A stretch of 64,000 nucleotides of DNA from an uncultured Clostridia bacterium (GCA_946183365.1 CAMHAH010000011.1:1-64000), one strand, 5' to 3'; positions 27,251 through 36,667 are shown, counted from the first letter of the stretch. Numbers and translations are program-made. Notes: generated by a model from the sequence alone, not told the origin.

Positions 27251-28048
27251 TCAGTGAGCTGAGATATACACAAGATACTCGTCAAAATTCATATCCAACG
27301 CCCGCATTTTATAGGCGTTATCAACTCCTACAAAGCGGAACAGGTGCGATGAGTACGCAAAGCCGCCGACATTCTCTTTATCGGGATAGCGGAGTATAAA
27401 GCCGTAGTCAACACAATTGCGGACCAGCCACGAGTACGCCGTGGTATCGGCAAAAGCGCCGTCTGTTCTAACAGTCAGATACACTAACAGACCGGTTTGC
27501 TGTTCGCTCTCACCCGCCGGCGGCAAAGTGCGCTTTACGCTTGCCTCAGCCATAACCAGACTGGATTTATTCTTCTTCTGATACTCCTTGACAGCGGAGG
27601 TATATTTCTCTTTTTGTTCCGCAAAAGAAATATAACCCTCTTGAACCAAGAATTCATATCCACGCTCGGCGCCTGCTTTTATCAGCTTTTCGAGCGGCTC
27701 GGCGACCTCGGGAGCTACCTCTACCCCGCAGGCTGTAACCAGTTCGGGCACATAGCTCTCGTCAAGATCATAGGCTGAATTCACGGACTTATAAAACATG
27801 GGATCTGAGGAATAATCAGCCGTGCCGTTGTTCTCAGACGGAGAAACGGCGTTTCTGTCCGAGGAATTCTGCTGATAAAATTTATATCCGAAGAATATGC
27901 CAACAGCGAGGACAGCCAGCATAACGAGCGGCAGGATATAAAGCAGAGCCCTCTGGGTCTCCGCTTTATTTTCCTCACGCAGCTTCTGTTCTTCAAAAGC
28001 ACCGCGGTCTATTCTTTTTGGCTTAAGATCTCTCAGTTTTCTGCTCAA
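27251..28048 (-). CDS. Degenerate VanY/D,D-carboxypeptidase-like (M15B) membrane protein
   Basis: Protein of 265 residues with one membrane helix (about 34-56) and an outer domain resembling the M15B peptidases that trim peptidoglycan stems. Several catalytic positions are changed. The SxHxxGxAxD motif reads SEQQTGLLVY, so His is Gln183 and Asp is Tyr190. The YEPWH motif reads YSSHL (232-236), losing the catalytic Glu and moving the His. The usual Arg in GYRS is Ile140. The fold signatures WLVRNCVDYGFILRYP are kept. Probably a non-catalytic peptidoglycan-binding or regulatory protein. Confidence 0.75.
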   Translation of the reverse strand: MSRKLRDLKPKRIDRGAFEEQKLREENKAETQRALLYILPLVMLAVLAVGIFFGYKFYQQNSSDRNAVSPSENNGTADYSSDPMFYKSVNSAYDLDESYVPELVTACGVEVAPEVAEPLEKLIKAGAERGYEFLVQEGYISFAEQKEKYTSAVKEYQKKNKSSLVMAEASVKRTLPPAGESEQQTGLLVYLTVRTDGAFADTTAYSWLVRNCVDYGFILRYPDKENVGGFAYSSHLFRFVGVDNAYKMRALDMNFDEYLVYISAH

Positions 28049-28106
28049 TTATTTCCTGCCTAATCCGACAAATGTCAGCCTGTATAGTTTAACTGCCGAC
28101 TACCAA

Positions 28107-30050
28107 TTACTTGATAGCCTTGGTATCGATCTCTTCCTTCATCATAGCCATGAAGTCCTCGAGCGACATAGAGCCGAGGTCTCCGTCCTTACGATGACGG
28201 ATAGAAACTGTGTTGTTCTCGATATCCTTATCGCCTACAACTACCATGTAAGGGATCTTCTGCAGCTGAGCCTCACGGATCTTGTATCCGATCTTCTCAG
28301 AGCGGTCGTCTACCTCAACGCGCATACCCATATCCTCAAGAACCTTGCTTATCTCATAAACACGGTCATGATGACGGTCTGCTATAGGAAGAAGCTTGAC
28401 CTGGACAGGAGCGAGCCACAGCGGGAACGCGCCTGCGTACTTCTCAATAAGCAAAGCGAGCGTACGCTCATAGCAGCCGATAGATGTACGGTGGATGATG
28501 AAGGGGTGCTTCTTGACGCCGTCGCGGTCAACATACTCCATACCGAATTTCTCGGCGATCATGGGGTCGATCTGGATGGTGATGAGGGTATCTTCTTTAC
28601 CGAAAACGTTCTTTATCTGGATATCGAGTTTAGGACCGTAGAAAGCCGCCTCGCCGATACCTATCTTATAGTTGATGCCGAGGTCGTCAAGGATCTTGCC
28701 CATCATACTCTGGACGTTGTTCCACTCTTCCTCAGTGCCGATATACTTCTCGCGGTCGTTGGGGTCCCACTGAGAGAAGCGGTAGCTGACGTCCTCATAC
28801 AGACCTAAGGTCTTTAAGCAGTAGATAGCGAGGTTCAGACAGTGAGCGAACTCGCCCTCAAGCTGCTCGGGAGTACACATGAGGTGACCCTCTGAGATAG
28901 TGAACTGGCGTACACGGATAAGTCCGTGCATCTCGCCGCTCGCCTCGTTGCGGAACAGCGTAGAGGTCTCGTTAAGGCGCATAGGCAGATCGCGGTAGCT
29001 TCTGCCGCGGTTGAGGAATACCTGATACTGGAACGGACAGGTCATGGGACGGAGAGCGTATACCTCATCGTCGTTATCGGGATCGCCGAGAATGAACATA
29101 CCGTCCTGATAATGATCCCAGTGACCGCTGATCTTATAAAGATCGGACTTAGCCATGAACGGGGTCTTTGTCAGCTGCCAGCCGTTCTTCTGCTCAAGGT
29201 CCTCAACAAAGCGCTGTAAAAGCTGGATAACGCGGGCGCCCTTAGGAAGCAGGATCGGCAGACCCTGACCGATATAATCAACTGTGGTAAAGAGCTCGAG
29301 CTCTCTGCCGAGCTTATTATGGTCGCGCTTGAGAGCTTCTTCTCTGCGTGTGATATATTCATCAAGCATAGAAGCCTTGGGGAACGAGATACCGTATACG
29401 CGGCAAAGCTGATGGTTCTTTGAATCGCCGCGCCAGTATGCGCCTGTGCAGTTAGTCAGCTTGAAAGCCTTGACCGGAGCGACCGACATGAGGTGAGGAC
29501 CCGCGCAAAGGTCAACAAACTCAGCCTGCTTATAAAAGCTGATAGGCTCACCCTTGTTTGCGTGCTCTGAAGCAAGCTCAACCTTATATGGCTCGCCGAG
29601 CTCCTCGAGATACTTTACGGCGTCCTCGGGAGACTTCTCAAATCGGCTGATCTCGATACCGGACTTAACGATCTTCTTCATCTCTGCTTCGATCTTAGCA
29701 ATATCATCAGAGTCAAAAGCCTTGTCTACGTCAAAATCATAGTAAAAGCCCTCGTCGATAGACGGACCGATAGCGAGCTTAGCCTCGGGATACAGGCGCT
29801 TTACAGCCTGAGCGAGGATATGAGAGGTAGTGTGCCAAAAGGCCTTTTTACCGTCTTCATCATCAAAGGTAAGAAGCTCGACCTTGCAGTCCTTTGTCAG
29901 AGGAGTACGAAGGTCACAAACAGCGCCGTCGATCATAGCGGCGCAAACATTCTTGTACAGTCCCATTGAAATGGACTTTGCGATTTCAGCGGGAGTAATG
30001 TTCTCTTCAAACTGCTGAACAACTCCGCCCTTTAATTCTACATTGATCAT
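28107..30050 (-). CDS. thrS: Threonyl-tRNA synthetase
   Basis: Class II synthetase of 647 residues charging tRNA-Thr. It has an N-terminal TGS domain (about 1-62), an editing domain with HxxxH (FWHTTSHILAQAV near 71-83), the catalytic core with motif 2 (RNEASGEMHGLIRVRQF) and zinc-binding residues including MTCPF, and an anticodon-binding C-terminus. Expression is controlled by a T-box leader upstream that reads a threonine codon. ATG with an AGGAG site. Confidence 0.98.
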   Translation of the reverse strand: MINVELKGGVVQQFEENITPAEIAKSISMGLYKNVCAAMIDGAVCDLRTPLTKDCKVELLTFDDEDGKKAFWHTTSHILAQAVKRLYPEAKLAIGPSIDEGFYYDFDVDKAFDSDDIAKIEAEMKKIVKSGIEISRFEKSPEDAVKYLEELGEPYKVELASEHANKGEPISFYKQAEFVDLCAGPHLMSVAPVKAFKLTNCTGAYWRGDSKNHQLCRVYGISFPKASMLDEYITRREEALKRDHNKLGRELELFTTVDYIGQGLPILLPKGARVIQLLQRFVEDLEQKNGWQLTKTPFMAKSDLYKISGHWDHYQDGMFILGDPDNDDEVYALRPMTCPFQYQVFLNRGRSYRDLPMRLNETSTLFRNEASGEMHGLIRVRQFTISEGHLMCTPEQLEGEFAHCLNLAIYCLKTLGLYEDVSYRFSQWDPNDREKYIGTEEEWNNVQSMMGKILDDLGINYKIGIGEAAFYGPKLDIQIKNVFGKEDTLITIQIDPMIAEKFGMEYVDRDGVKKHPFIIHRTSIGCYERTLALLIEKYAGAFPLWLAPVQVKLLPIADRHHDRVYEISKVLEDMGMRVEVDDRSEKIGYKIREAQLQKIPYMVVVGDKDIENNTVSIRHRKDGDLGSMSLEDFMAMMKEEIDTKAIK

Positions 30051-30097
30051 AGTATCTACTCCTTTTTATTATCAACATATTATTAGATAAAATAAAA

Positions 30098-30362
30098 GCC
30101 CTGATAATTCCAAAAAGGAAAAATCAGGGCGTTATAAACGCGGTTCCACCTGTTTCGGTACAAATAACAAATAGTATCATTGTACCCTCATTTACCTTAA
30201 CGCGGCAAACGTCGCTCCATTTCCTGAGCGAGACATATCTCTCGATATGAGGGGTGGTATCCCGATGCCGGCGCACCGCCTCGCACCACACGGCGGCTCT
30301 CTTAAGCGCTTATACTAATATTAGTATTAAAACTTCGGGCGTTGTCCCCTATTCGGTTATCT
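30098..30362 (-). promoter_or_regulatory. T-box riboswitch of thrS, specifier ACC (Thr)
   Basis: The leader on the minus strand has stem I with the AGAGAG..GGUG upper part, a T-box core UGGAACCGCG (30139-30148) and a terminator (GCCCUGAU / AUCAGGGC with UUUU, 30098-30130). Pairing AGGGG/CCCCU below and CCCGA/UCGGG above leaves AU-ACC-A in the specifier loop, giving the threonine codon ACC at 30256-30258. UGGA predicts a discriminator U in tRNA-Thr. Fills the gap 30051-30436 with its promoter. Confidence 0.92.
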
Positions 30363-30368
30363 TGATTT

Positions 30369-30397
30369 AATATACCACCGAAAACAAAAGCTGTCAA
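30369..30397 (-). promoter_or_regulatory. Promoter of the thrS leader
   Basis: Consensus -35 TTGACA (30392-30397), 17-bp spacer, -10 TATATT (30369-30374) on the minus strand. Confidence 0.85.
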
Positions 30398-30436
30398 CGA
30401 TAAAATCAAAATTAATTATGTAATTTCAGACAAAGC

Positions 30437-31825
30437 TCACTTTAACTCCGCTAATGTCATCTGCACATCAGCCGCGTCAAGTATATCTATGACCCCGTTG
30501 AAGTCGAAATCGCAAGCTGCCGCCTGAGCTCCTCCCAAAGGAAGAACATCAGCGGTAAAGCACTGGATACAGGTAGCGTCGAGTATATTCAGCTCGCCGT
30601 CAGGGTCGGCGTCGCCGATAACGGTGTTGAGCGTATGATCGGATAGAGCCGAGCTTGCTTTTGAGTTCTCGGGAGTAGTGACCGTGACTTTGTCACAACC
30701 GCTGAGGGCATCAAAGCTAACGTCAGACGTCGCCGGAACGGATATGCCCGAAAGAGAAGTACAATCCGAAAAAGCGCCGGAATTCACAGCTTTTACACCG
30801 TTTGAGATCAGAGCGTAGCTCATTTCTTTACAATTGTTGAACGCGTTATCGGATACCGTGAGGTCGCTGCCCAAAAGTCTTACGTCATTGAGACCCGAGC
30901 CGCTGAAGGAAAACTGACCGAGATATTTGAGAGAAGCGGGAGTAGCTACACTTGACAGCGATCTGCTGCCTCTGAACGCGCCGTCGCCTATGGTCACAAG
31001 TCCGTCAGAAAAATTGATTTCATTCAAGCCCACACAATCGGCAAAGGCGTAAGGATCTACAGAGAACACGCTCTCAGGTATATTTACCGAGATCAGCTTC
31101 GAGGATACGAAGCTGTGAGAGCCGATCCTGCGGACGCCGTCGGGAACAGTGACATGAGTTTGATTGCCGTTATACTTTACCAGTATTCCGTCGCCGAGTG
31201 TCGGGAACTCTCCGAGTGAGGATAAGAACGGAGTACCGTCAAAGGCGTAAGCGCCTATATAACTGACCGTCGAAGGGATATCAACGCTCTCAAGAGAGGC
31301 GCAGTCGTAAAAAGCCCCCGCGCCTATACTGATAAGCCCCGAGGAAGCTCGTACCATCTTAGCGGTATTGCATCTTAGAAAAGCGTACGGCGCTATGCTC
31401 GAGCACGACGGCAAGGTGATATACATATCGTCGCCGTTATACCACAAAAGGGTTTTACCGAGCATCAAAAATTCTTCTTCGGAATTATCATAATAAGGCG
31501 TGCCGTTGAAAGCAAACTCGCCTACCAACGATACATTAGCTCCGCCCTTGACGCTCTTTAAGGACTTACAGCCGTAAAAAGCTCTGTCCCCTATCTCGTC
31601 AACAGACGAAGGGATGGTAACAGAGGTCAAAGTCGTATTGCCCTCAAAGGCGCTGTCAGCGACAGCGTAGACCGCAGAAGGCAGAGTGATCTCATTATAG
31701 CTGCCGCGGTATGAGAGCAGAATACCGTTCTCGACAACAAAATCGCTGTCCGCGGCATTCGCGGCAAAAGGAAAGGCAACTGTCAGCATAATACATATCA
31801 AGATCAGAGATATAAACTTTTTCAT
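30437..31825 (-). CDS. Secreted leucine-rich repeat (BspA-like) protein with dockerin
   Basis: Exported protein of 462 residues. A signal peptide (about 1-24) is followed by about a dozen BspA/LRR_5-type repeats (pattern SVTIPSSVDEIGDRAFYGC), to about residue 390. A C-terminal dockerin-like module has two calcium-loop repeats (DPDGELNILD and DFNGVIDILD). The dockerin should dock to a cohesin, so this is a likely cellulosome- or amylosome-associated surface protein. I start at ATG 31825, with GGAG eight to nine bases upstream, rather than at an in-frame ATG nine codons earlier. No catalytic domain. Confidence 0.87.
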   Translation of the reverse strand: MKKFISLILICIMLTVAFPFAANAADSDFVVENGILLSYRGSYNEITLPSAVYAVADSAFEGNTTLTSVTIPSSVDEIGDRAFYGCKSLKSVKGGANVSLVGEFAFNGTPYYDNSEEEFLMLGKTLLWYNGDDMYITLPSCSSIAPYAFLRCNTAKMVRASSGLISIGAGAFYDCASLESVDIPSTVSYIGAYAFDGTPFLSSLGEFPTLGDGILVKYNGNQTHVTVPDGVRRIGSHSFVSSKLISVNIPESVFSVDPYAFADCVGLNEINFSDGLVTIGDGAFRGSRSLSSVATPASLKYLGQFSFSGSGLNDVRLLGSDLTVSDNAFNNCKEMSYALISNGVKAVNSGAFSDCTSLSGISVPATSDVSFDALSGCDKVTVTTPENSKASSALSDHTLNTVIGDADPDGELNILDATCIQCFTADVLPLGGAQAAACDFDFNGVIDILDAADVQMTLAELK

Positions 31826-31883
31826 ACCGAACAGCTCCTTTCTAAATATCAATTTTTTCTAAAGCAGAAATATCAATCGCGGA

Positions 31884-32987
31884 TCAATCCGATTTCTCTG
31901 AGATCTCGAGGATGAGCTTATCTATCCTGTCGAGCTTAGACTCATAATCGGCGGGTCTGTCATCATATTCGTTATCTTCGTCGGTAGTAGTGAGATACCC
32001 CTCGACGTCGTTTGACACCGCAGCGTCGGCGTCCTCATCATTCTTGACCTCTTGATAGAGAAAATCGTCGGTATCAGCGGTCGCGAGATACGAAGAAGCG
32101 GTCTCTTTATCATGCGCTTCCTCATCGGTTATCTTGACGACAAAGCCGCCTACGCTCTCTTCGGGCTTCTGAGCCTCTTCATCCTCAACAACTATAACAT
32201 CGTCTTTATCGGGTATATAGATAGTCAGCTCGATAAGGAACGCGAGCACATACGCGCTGATAAGGATCATCTCAAGAGCCTCGGCGTTATTGACGAGAGA
32301 CTGTACGTCGGGGTCGAAAATGAGCTTGGCAGCTCCGTAAACCAGCATAGAAGCGACAGTCGGGAAGCCGAAGATAAAGCAGGATTTGACCGCGTTCTTA
32401 GTCTTTGTAAGAGAGAGAGCTACCGCGTAATTGAAGAAGAACAGCGTAGCAAAAACATAGCAAGCGAGCTTTGATACATCGGCGAGCTTTAACGATATAG
32501 TGGTAAAGCTGACGAAGCAGGCGATCATCCTCTCGGCAAAGAATAACGCGGGAATGATATTGAGCAACACAAAACGCTTAGCGCCGTTGCGCAGAGAATG
32601 TGTAAGTCCGAGGATAACGAATACGACTGCCGTGAGTAAGAGCAAAACGGAATCTATGACCGACAGCGCGTCGAATGAACCGGAGCTTATAATGCGGAAG
32701 ATACCGTCAGCTCCCTGCCCCGCGAATATGAGCGCGGCGGCGATACCAATGATGCCCGCGGGGATATTGCGGTGAGGCAGATAATAGGTAGATATCCTTC
32801 TGTCGATAAGGCAGAACAAAAGCGATAACAGAAAGATCAGGACCACAGCCGCTAAGAAAAAGTAATCCATCTGCAGATCGGTCAGTCCGAAGACCGCGCC
32901 CTCGGGCAAAAAGTATCTCGCTGTTTTACAGAAACAGGCAACTAATGTCAGCGGTATAAAGGTCACCCATGATAATTTGGATCTCAT
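31884..32987 (-). CDS. Polytopic membrane protein with acidic tail, unknown function
   Basis: Unrecognised protein of 367 residues. About seven or eight hydrophobic helices fill residues 5-260, followed by a cytosolic tail of about 100 residues that is very rich in Asp and Glu and ends in a short helical region. No known motif seen. It has its own promoter (33114-33142) and a 5' leader of about 120 nt, and lies 58 bp upstream of the dockerin protein gene on the same strand. Confidence 0.7.
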   Translation of the reverse strand: MRSKLSWVTFIPLTLVACFCKTARYFLPEGAVFGLTDLQMDYFFLAAVVLIFLLSLLFCLIDRRISTYYLPHRNIPAGIIGIAAALIFAGQGADGIFRIISSGSFDALSVIDSVLLLLTAVVFVILGLTHSLRNGAKRFVLLNIIPALFFAERMIACFVSFTTISLKLADVSKLACYVFATLFFFNYAVALSLTKTKNAVKSCFIFGFPTVASMLVYGAAKLIFDPDVQSLVNNAEALEMILISAYVLAFLIELTIYIPDKDDVIVVEDEEAQKPEESVGGFVVKITDEEAHDKETASSYLATADTDDFLYQEVKNDEDADAAVSNDVEGYLTTTDEDNEYDDRPADYESKLDRIDKLILEISEKSD

Positions 32988-33113
32988 AGAATACTCCGTT
33001 TACCTTTCCGCCCGCAGCTTGATGATTCACGTTCGGCTTCGGTCGCGGGCATACCGAAGCGCTTAATGTATGATGTAAAAATTGTACATAAACACCGTAT
33101 ATAGCTACTATAT

Positions 33114-33142
33114 ATTGTATAATTGACAGCTCTTTGTGTCAA
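33114..33142 (-). promoter_or_regulatory. Promoter upstream of the acidic-tail membrane protein gene
   Basis: On the minus strand, perfect -35 TTGACA (33137-33142), 17-bp spacer, -10 TACAAT (33114-33119). The leader to the start codon at 32987 is about 120 nt and holds no recognised riboswitch. Confidence 0.72.
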
Positions 33143-33240
33143 GTTAAGGTTTTGTAAACAACTGGCTCATAATGTTACAGAAAAGCCCATTTATTTTTAA
33201 TTATCTGTGAATAATTCTCTTTTTTGACAGCAAAAGAAAA

Positions 33241-33260
33241 CAGCGCGGATAGCCGCGCTG
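33241..33260 (-). terminator. Terminator after the S11-like gene
   Basis: The stem CAGCGCGG / CCGCGCTG with a 4-nt loop is followed on the minus strand by TTTTCTTTTG, 18 bp behind the stop codon at 33279. Confidence 0.83.
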
Positions 33261-33278
33261 CGATCATGTATCATATTA

Positions 33279-34604
33279 TTATGAGCGATTGCGTTTATCG
33301 TGCTTCTTTTTCTTTGAATATGATGAAGAAACCGATACATACACGATAAACAGGATAACCACAAGACCTACCGCTAACAAAAACCACGGAGAAGTAAGAA
33401 CTCCCCTGATAGCGTCTGTGGTATATAATATCGGGCTTACTCCCACGCTGTCGTTAGCCACAAGGTTGATCTTCATGAAATCCTGTCCCTTATAGGTGAC
33501 GGTCGCGGTAGTGACTATATCGCCTTTATTAATAGGCGCGCTTATCGGGTCGGTGTTATCGGGAACGATACGCACATCGCCCTCTGTATAATCGTCGGGC
33601 AGGATTATATTCAAGTCATTCTCAGGCACGAGAAGGATACTCTCGGTGTCCCACGCGTGGTCTATCTTCTGTTCGCATATGGGGGTCGACTTAGTGACAG
33701 GGGTCAGAAATCTCAGATTTAGAAACGCCCAGCGGAACATATTGGCTGCCTCGATCATACAGTACTGCTCGTTATCATCTTTAGTATCGTCATACGGAGC
33801 GTGCAGACAAACGCACATATACGCGTAGCCGTCATATACCGCGGTTGCGACGAGGCAACGGCCCGCCTCTTGAGTAGTGCCGTTCTTGACGCCGGTCGCG
33901 TATACATAGTAGTATTCGCCGCCTCTGCCGGGATCTATCAGCCAGTTAGTGGTGATGAAGGGATAATCGTCATCCTCGTTTACATAATATGTAGAAGTAC
34001 CGCAGATCTTAGAGAACATAGGCAGACCCATGGCGTACTTGGTCATAGTGTAGATATCCTTGGCGGTAGAGTAATGCTCTGTGCTGTGTATGCCGAACGG
34101 ATTGGTGAAATTAGTACCCGTACAGCCCAGCTCAGCCGCCTTGTCGTTCATCATATTGACAAAATCCTTGATATTTCCGCCGCTGACCGCATCAGCCAAT
34201 ACCATAGCCGCGTCATGACCCGTCGGCAGCATCATAGCGTAGAGCAGGTCGGTAACAGTCAGCTTACTGCCGACATACCGGTCAACACCCGAGCAAGACA
34301 TACCCTGATTTAGCACATCATCGATACAGCTCTGCTTTATCTCTATCTCGGTGTTGAGATCGTCAAAGTGTTCAACAGCGACGATATATGTCATTATCTT
34401 GGTAAGAGCGGCAGAATAACGCTTTGTCTCAGCCTCTTTGGAATAAACCTCCATGCCCGTATCCAGATTGACCATATAAAGCGAGTCCGAATATGTCTCA
34501 ACATCGCAGTCAAAGCTCAGAGCCGACGCGGGAGCGCAGGCAAAGCAGGCAATCATCACTGCCAGCGCTGATATAACAGAAAGAAAACGCGTTACGCTTT
34601 TCAC
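33279..34604 (-). CDS. S11 D-Ala-D-Ala carboxypeptidase homologue lacking the catalytic serine
   Basis: Exported, membrane-anchored protein of 441 residues with the low-molecular-weight penicillin-binding protein fold. It has a signal peptide, an S11 domain (about 35-290), a beta domain and a C-terminal membrane helix (about 410-432) with a basic tail. The SxxK motif reads ALTK, with Ala66 (codon GCT) where serine should be and Lys69 kept. SxN reads TGH (128-130) and KTG reads KNG (240-242). It cannot work as a normal serine peptidase and is probably a wall-binding or regulatory pseudoenzyme. Tandem with a related, more degenerate gene. Confidence 0.85.
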   Translation of the reverse strand: MKSVTRFLSVISALAVMIACFACAPASALSFDCDVETYSDSLYMVNLDTGMEVYSKEAETKRYSAALTKIMTYIVAVEHFDDLNTEIEIKQSCIDDVLNQGMSCSGVDRYVGSKLTVTDLLYAMMLPTGHDAAMVLADAVSGGNIKDFVNMMNDKAAELGCTGTNFTNPFGIHSTEHYSTAKDIYTMTKYAMGLPMFSKICGTSTYYVNEDDDYPFITTNWLIDPGRGGEYYYVYATGVKNGTTQEAGRCLVATAVYDGYAYMCVCLHAPYDDTKDDNEQYCMIEAANMFRWAFLNLRFLTPVTKSTPICEQKIDHAWDTESILLVPENDLNIILPDDYTEGDVRIVPDNTDPISAPINKGDIVTTATVTYKGQDFMKINLVANDSVGVSPILYTTDAIRGVLTSPWFLLAVGLVVILFIVYVSVSSSYSKKKKHDKRNRS

Positions 34605-34633
34605 AACATCATTCCTTCAAAATAATAATGGGA

Positions 34634-35881
34634 TCATCCGGCACTCTCGGTGCCCTCCGTAGCAGTTGTCTCTTTCACGGGTTTATTACTGAAAAGGCTG
34701 TCAAAGGCAACGCCTGAGAACCGCGCGAAATCAGAGAGCATACCCAGTCCCTCGTCGTGATCGACAACAAGGTCAACCTTATCTATCTGTTCTTTATCAT
34801 AGCTTATAACTGCCGAACCTACCTTTTGACCCTGTAAAAGAGGCAGAGCCGCTTCATCCGGAACCTCAGTCTTGACAGAGAACAGCTTTTCGTCGAACTC
34901 GTTCGGCAGGGTCTTGTATGCCGAGTTATAGGTATAAAGCGGTACATCATAGCTTCCCCAGCCGCTCTTCACATTCACCTTAGCAATCTCGGAATCGGAG
35001 TTGATGACCTTGCGGTCTGAAAGATTGAGATAAGCCCATGTAGTCAGCTTTCTCGCGTCGGCGTATACATTCCTCTCGCTCTCGTTAAGACCGAGCAGAC
35101 CTACGAAAAGATAGGTCATGTTGTGATAGGTCGTGGTCAGCGCGAGGTTGGCATAGGTGTCGCTTGTATAAGAGAACTTAGCGTCGTTAGTATATTTAAA
35201 GTAATAGGGGCTCTTGCTGTTCAGCATAGACGCCTCAGACACTACCGCGTCTTTTTCGCCGTAGCCTGTGGGGATATAAGAATTCTCTTTGAACACCTTT
35301 GCAAAGATATCCGTCTCTCTGACCTTCGCGTAAAGTCGGGCTGTATCGCGGCATGTGGTGAACTGGTCGCTGCTGTTGCTGTAGCCGGGAGAGATATAAC
35401 CTGTATTGGTACATCCGAGCTCCTTCGCTCTGTCGTTCATCATCTTTACAAAGCCGCTCAGATCGGAACCGTTCGTAAGATACGCGAGAGCGTACGCGGT
35501 ATCGCTCCCCGATGTGAGCAGAGTAAGAGCCATAAGGTCAGAAGCGGTAAGGGTTTTTCCGACGTATTTATCGAGAGAGCCGTCGGTATAGGGCAGCTCG
35601 TCAATGAAATCCCGCTCGACTTTGAAGGTAGTTTTATCCGGGTCAGCTATCTTTTCAGAAGCCAGAAGATAAGTCATAAGGACAGAGAGATAGCCCGAAT
35701 ACCACATATTATCAGGCTTCTTGGAATATACAACGGTATTTGTATCAAGGTTTATGAGGATAATATCGGCTGTTGAGGCCTCGACATCATTTTCATACGA
35801 TGACGCCGGCATACAAAGCGAGCTGACAGCTATGATCAAAATCAAGAAAAAAGAAAGCGCAAATTTTAATCTTTTTTTCAT
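34634..35881 (-). CDS. Second, strongly degenerate S11 carboxypeptidase homologue
   Basis: Exported protein of 415 residues, paralogue of its downstream neighbour (29 bp apart). The fold markers are kept (NLDTNTVVYSK, LTASDLMALTLLTSG, FVKMMNDRAKELGCTNT). The SxxK motif reads YLSV (64-67), so both Ser and Lys are gone. SxN is SGS, and the KTG region has no counterpart. No C-terminal membrane helix is visible. Both genes probably form one operon ending at 33241. A non-enzymatic wall role is inferred from the strict loss of catalytic residues in an otherwise intact protein. Confidence 0.82.
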   Translation of the reverse strand: MKKRLKFALSFFLILIIAVSSLCMPASSYENDVEASTADIILINLDTNTVVYSKKPDNMWYSGYLSVLMTYLLASEKIADPDKTTFKVERDFIDELPYTDGSLDKYVGKTLTASDLMALTLLTSGSDTAYALAYLTNGSDLSGFVKMMNDRAKELGCTNTGYISPGYSNSSDQFTTCRDTARLYAKVRETDIFAKVFKENSYIPTGYGEKDAVVSEASMLNSKSPYYFKYTNDAKFSYTSDTYANLALTTTYHNMTYLFVGLLGLNESERNVYADARKLTTWAYLNLSDRKVINSDSEIAKVNVKSGWGSYDVPLYTYNSAYKTLPNEFDEKLFSVKTEVPDEAALPLLQGQKVGSAVISYDKEQIDKVDLVVDHDEGLGMLSDFARFSGVAFDSLFSNKPVKETTATEGTESAG

Positions 35882-36019
35882 AGTTTTTTCCTTATATATG
35901 TGTTATAATTACTTAACAGAATGATAGATCAATGTTATAATCAAATATATTTTACACTATTCTACAAATTATATCAATAATAATTATCACATTTTTACAA
36001 ACAAAATTGGAGGCAGGCT

Positions 36020-36667
36020 TTGTTATATATCACAGGAGACACCCACGGGGATTATGATGTTTTCAGCGAAAGAAGGCTGGATAAGCTCAAAAAAGACGAT
36101 ACCCTGATAATCACGGGAGATTTCGGTTTTATTTGGGATAATTCTAAAGAAGAAATAAAAAACCTGAAGAAATTAGCTAAAAAGAAGTTCAACATCCTTT
36201 TTGCGGAAGGGGCTCACGAAAACCTTGAGCTTATAAAAGAGCACGACGAGGTCGAGCTGTACGGCGCTATGGCTATACAGATAGAACCCAATATATATTG
36301 TCTTAAACGCGGTGAGATTTATACCATAGAGGATAAAACCGTGTTCGCTCTCGGCGGAGGAATGCCTCCGTACGCCGATGAGGACGACGACTCAAAAGCC
36401 CTGCCGACCGACGATGAGCTCGAATACGCCGTGAACAATATTCGGAACCATCACCGCAGGGTCGATATCATAATCACGCATGAGGCTCCAGCCTCGGTAA
36501 AGCGGCTGATAGACCGTAACGCGACTATAAACGATCTGAATATATTCCTTGATACCGTACTGCACAATACACGGTTCGGCAAATGGTACTTCGGAAGTCT
36601 GCATCAGGACAGAGTGGTAAACGATAAACTTATATGTGTGTTTGAAGAGGTCTATAGGGAATTATAA
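36020..36667 (+). CDS. Calcineurin-like phosphoesterase homologue with altered metal site
   Basis: Protein of 215 residues with metallophosphoesterase motifs: GDTHGD (6-11), GDFGFIW, and THEAP late in the sequence. Two metal-binding motifs deviate. GNHE reads GAHE, and the C-terminal GHxH reads GSLH (WYFGSLHQD). Activity may be reduced or changed. The start is TTG at 36020 with GGAGG six bases upstream, and no better start exists. It is divergent from the S11 pair, and a four-unit palindrome array begins at its stop codon. Confidence 0.8.
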   Translation: MLYITGDTHGDYDVFSERRLDKLKKDDTLIITGDFGFIWDNSKEEIKNLKKLAKKKFNILFAEGAHENLELIKEHDEVELYGAMAIQIEPNIYCLKRGEIYTIEDKTVFALGGGMPPYADEDDDSKALPTDDELEYAVNNIRNHHRRVDIIITHEAPASVKRLIDRNATINDLNIFLDTVLHNTRFGKWYFGSLHQDRVVNDKLICVFEEVYREL

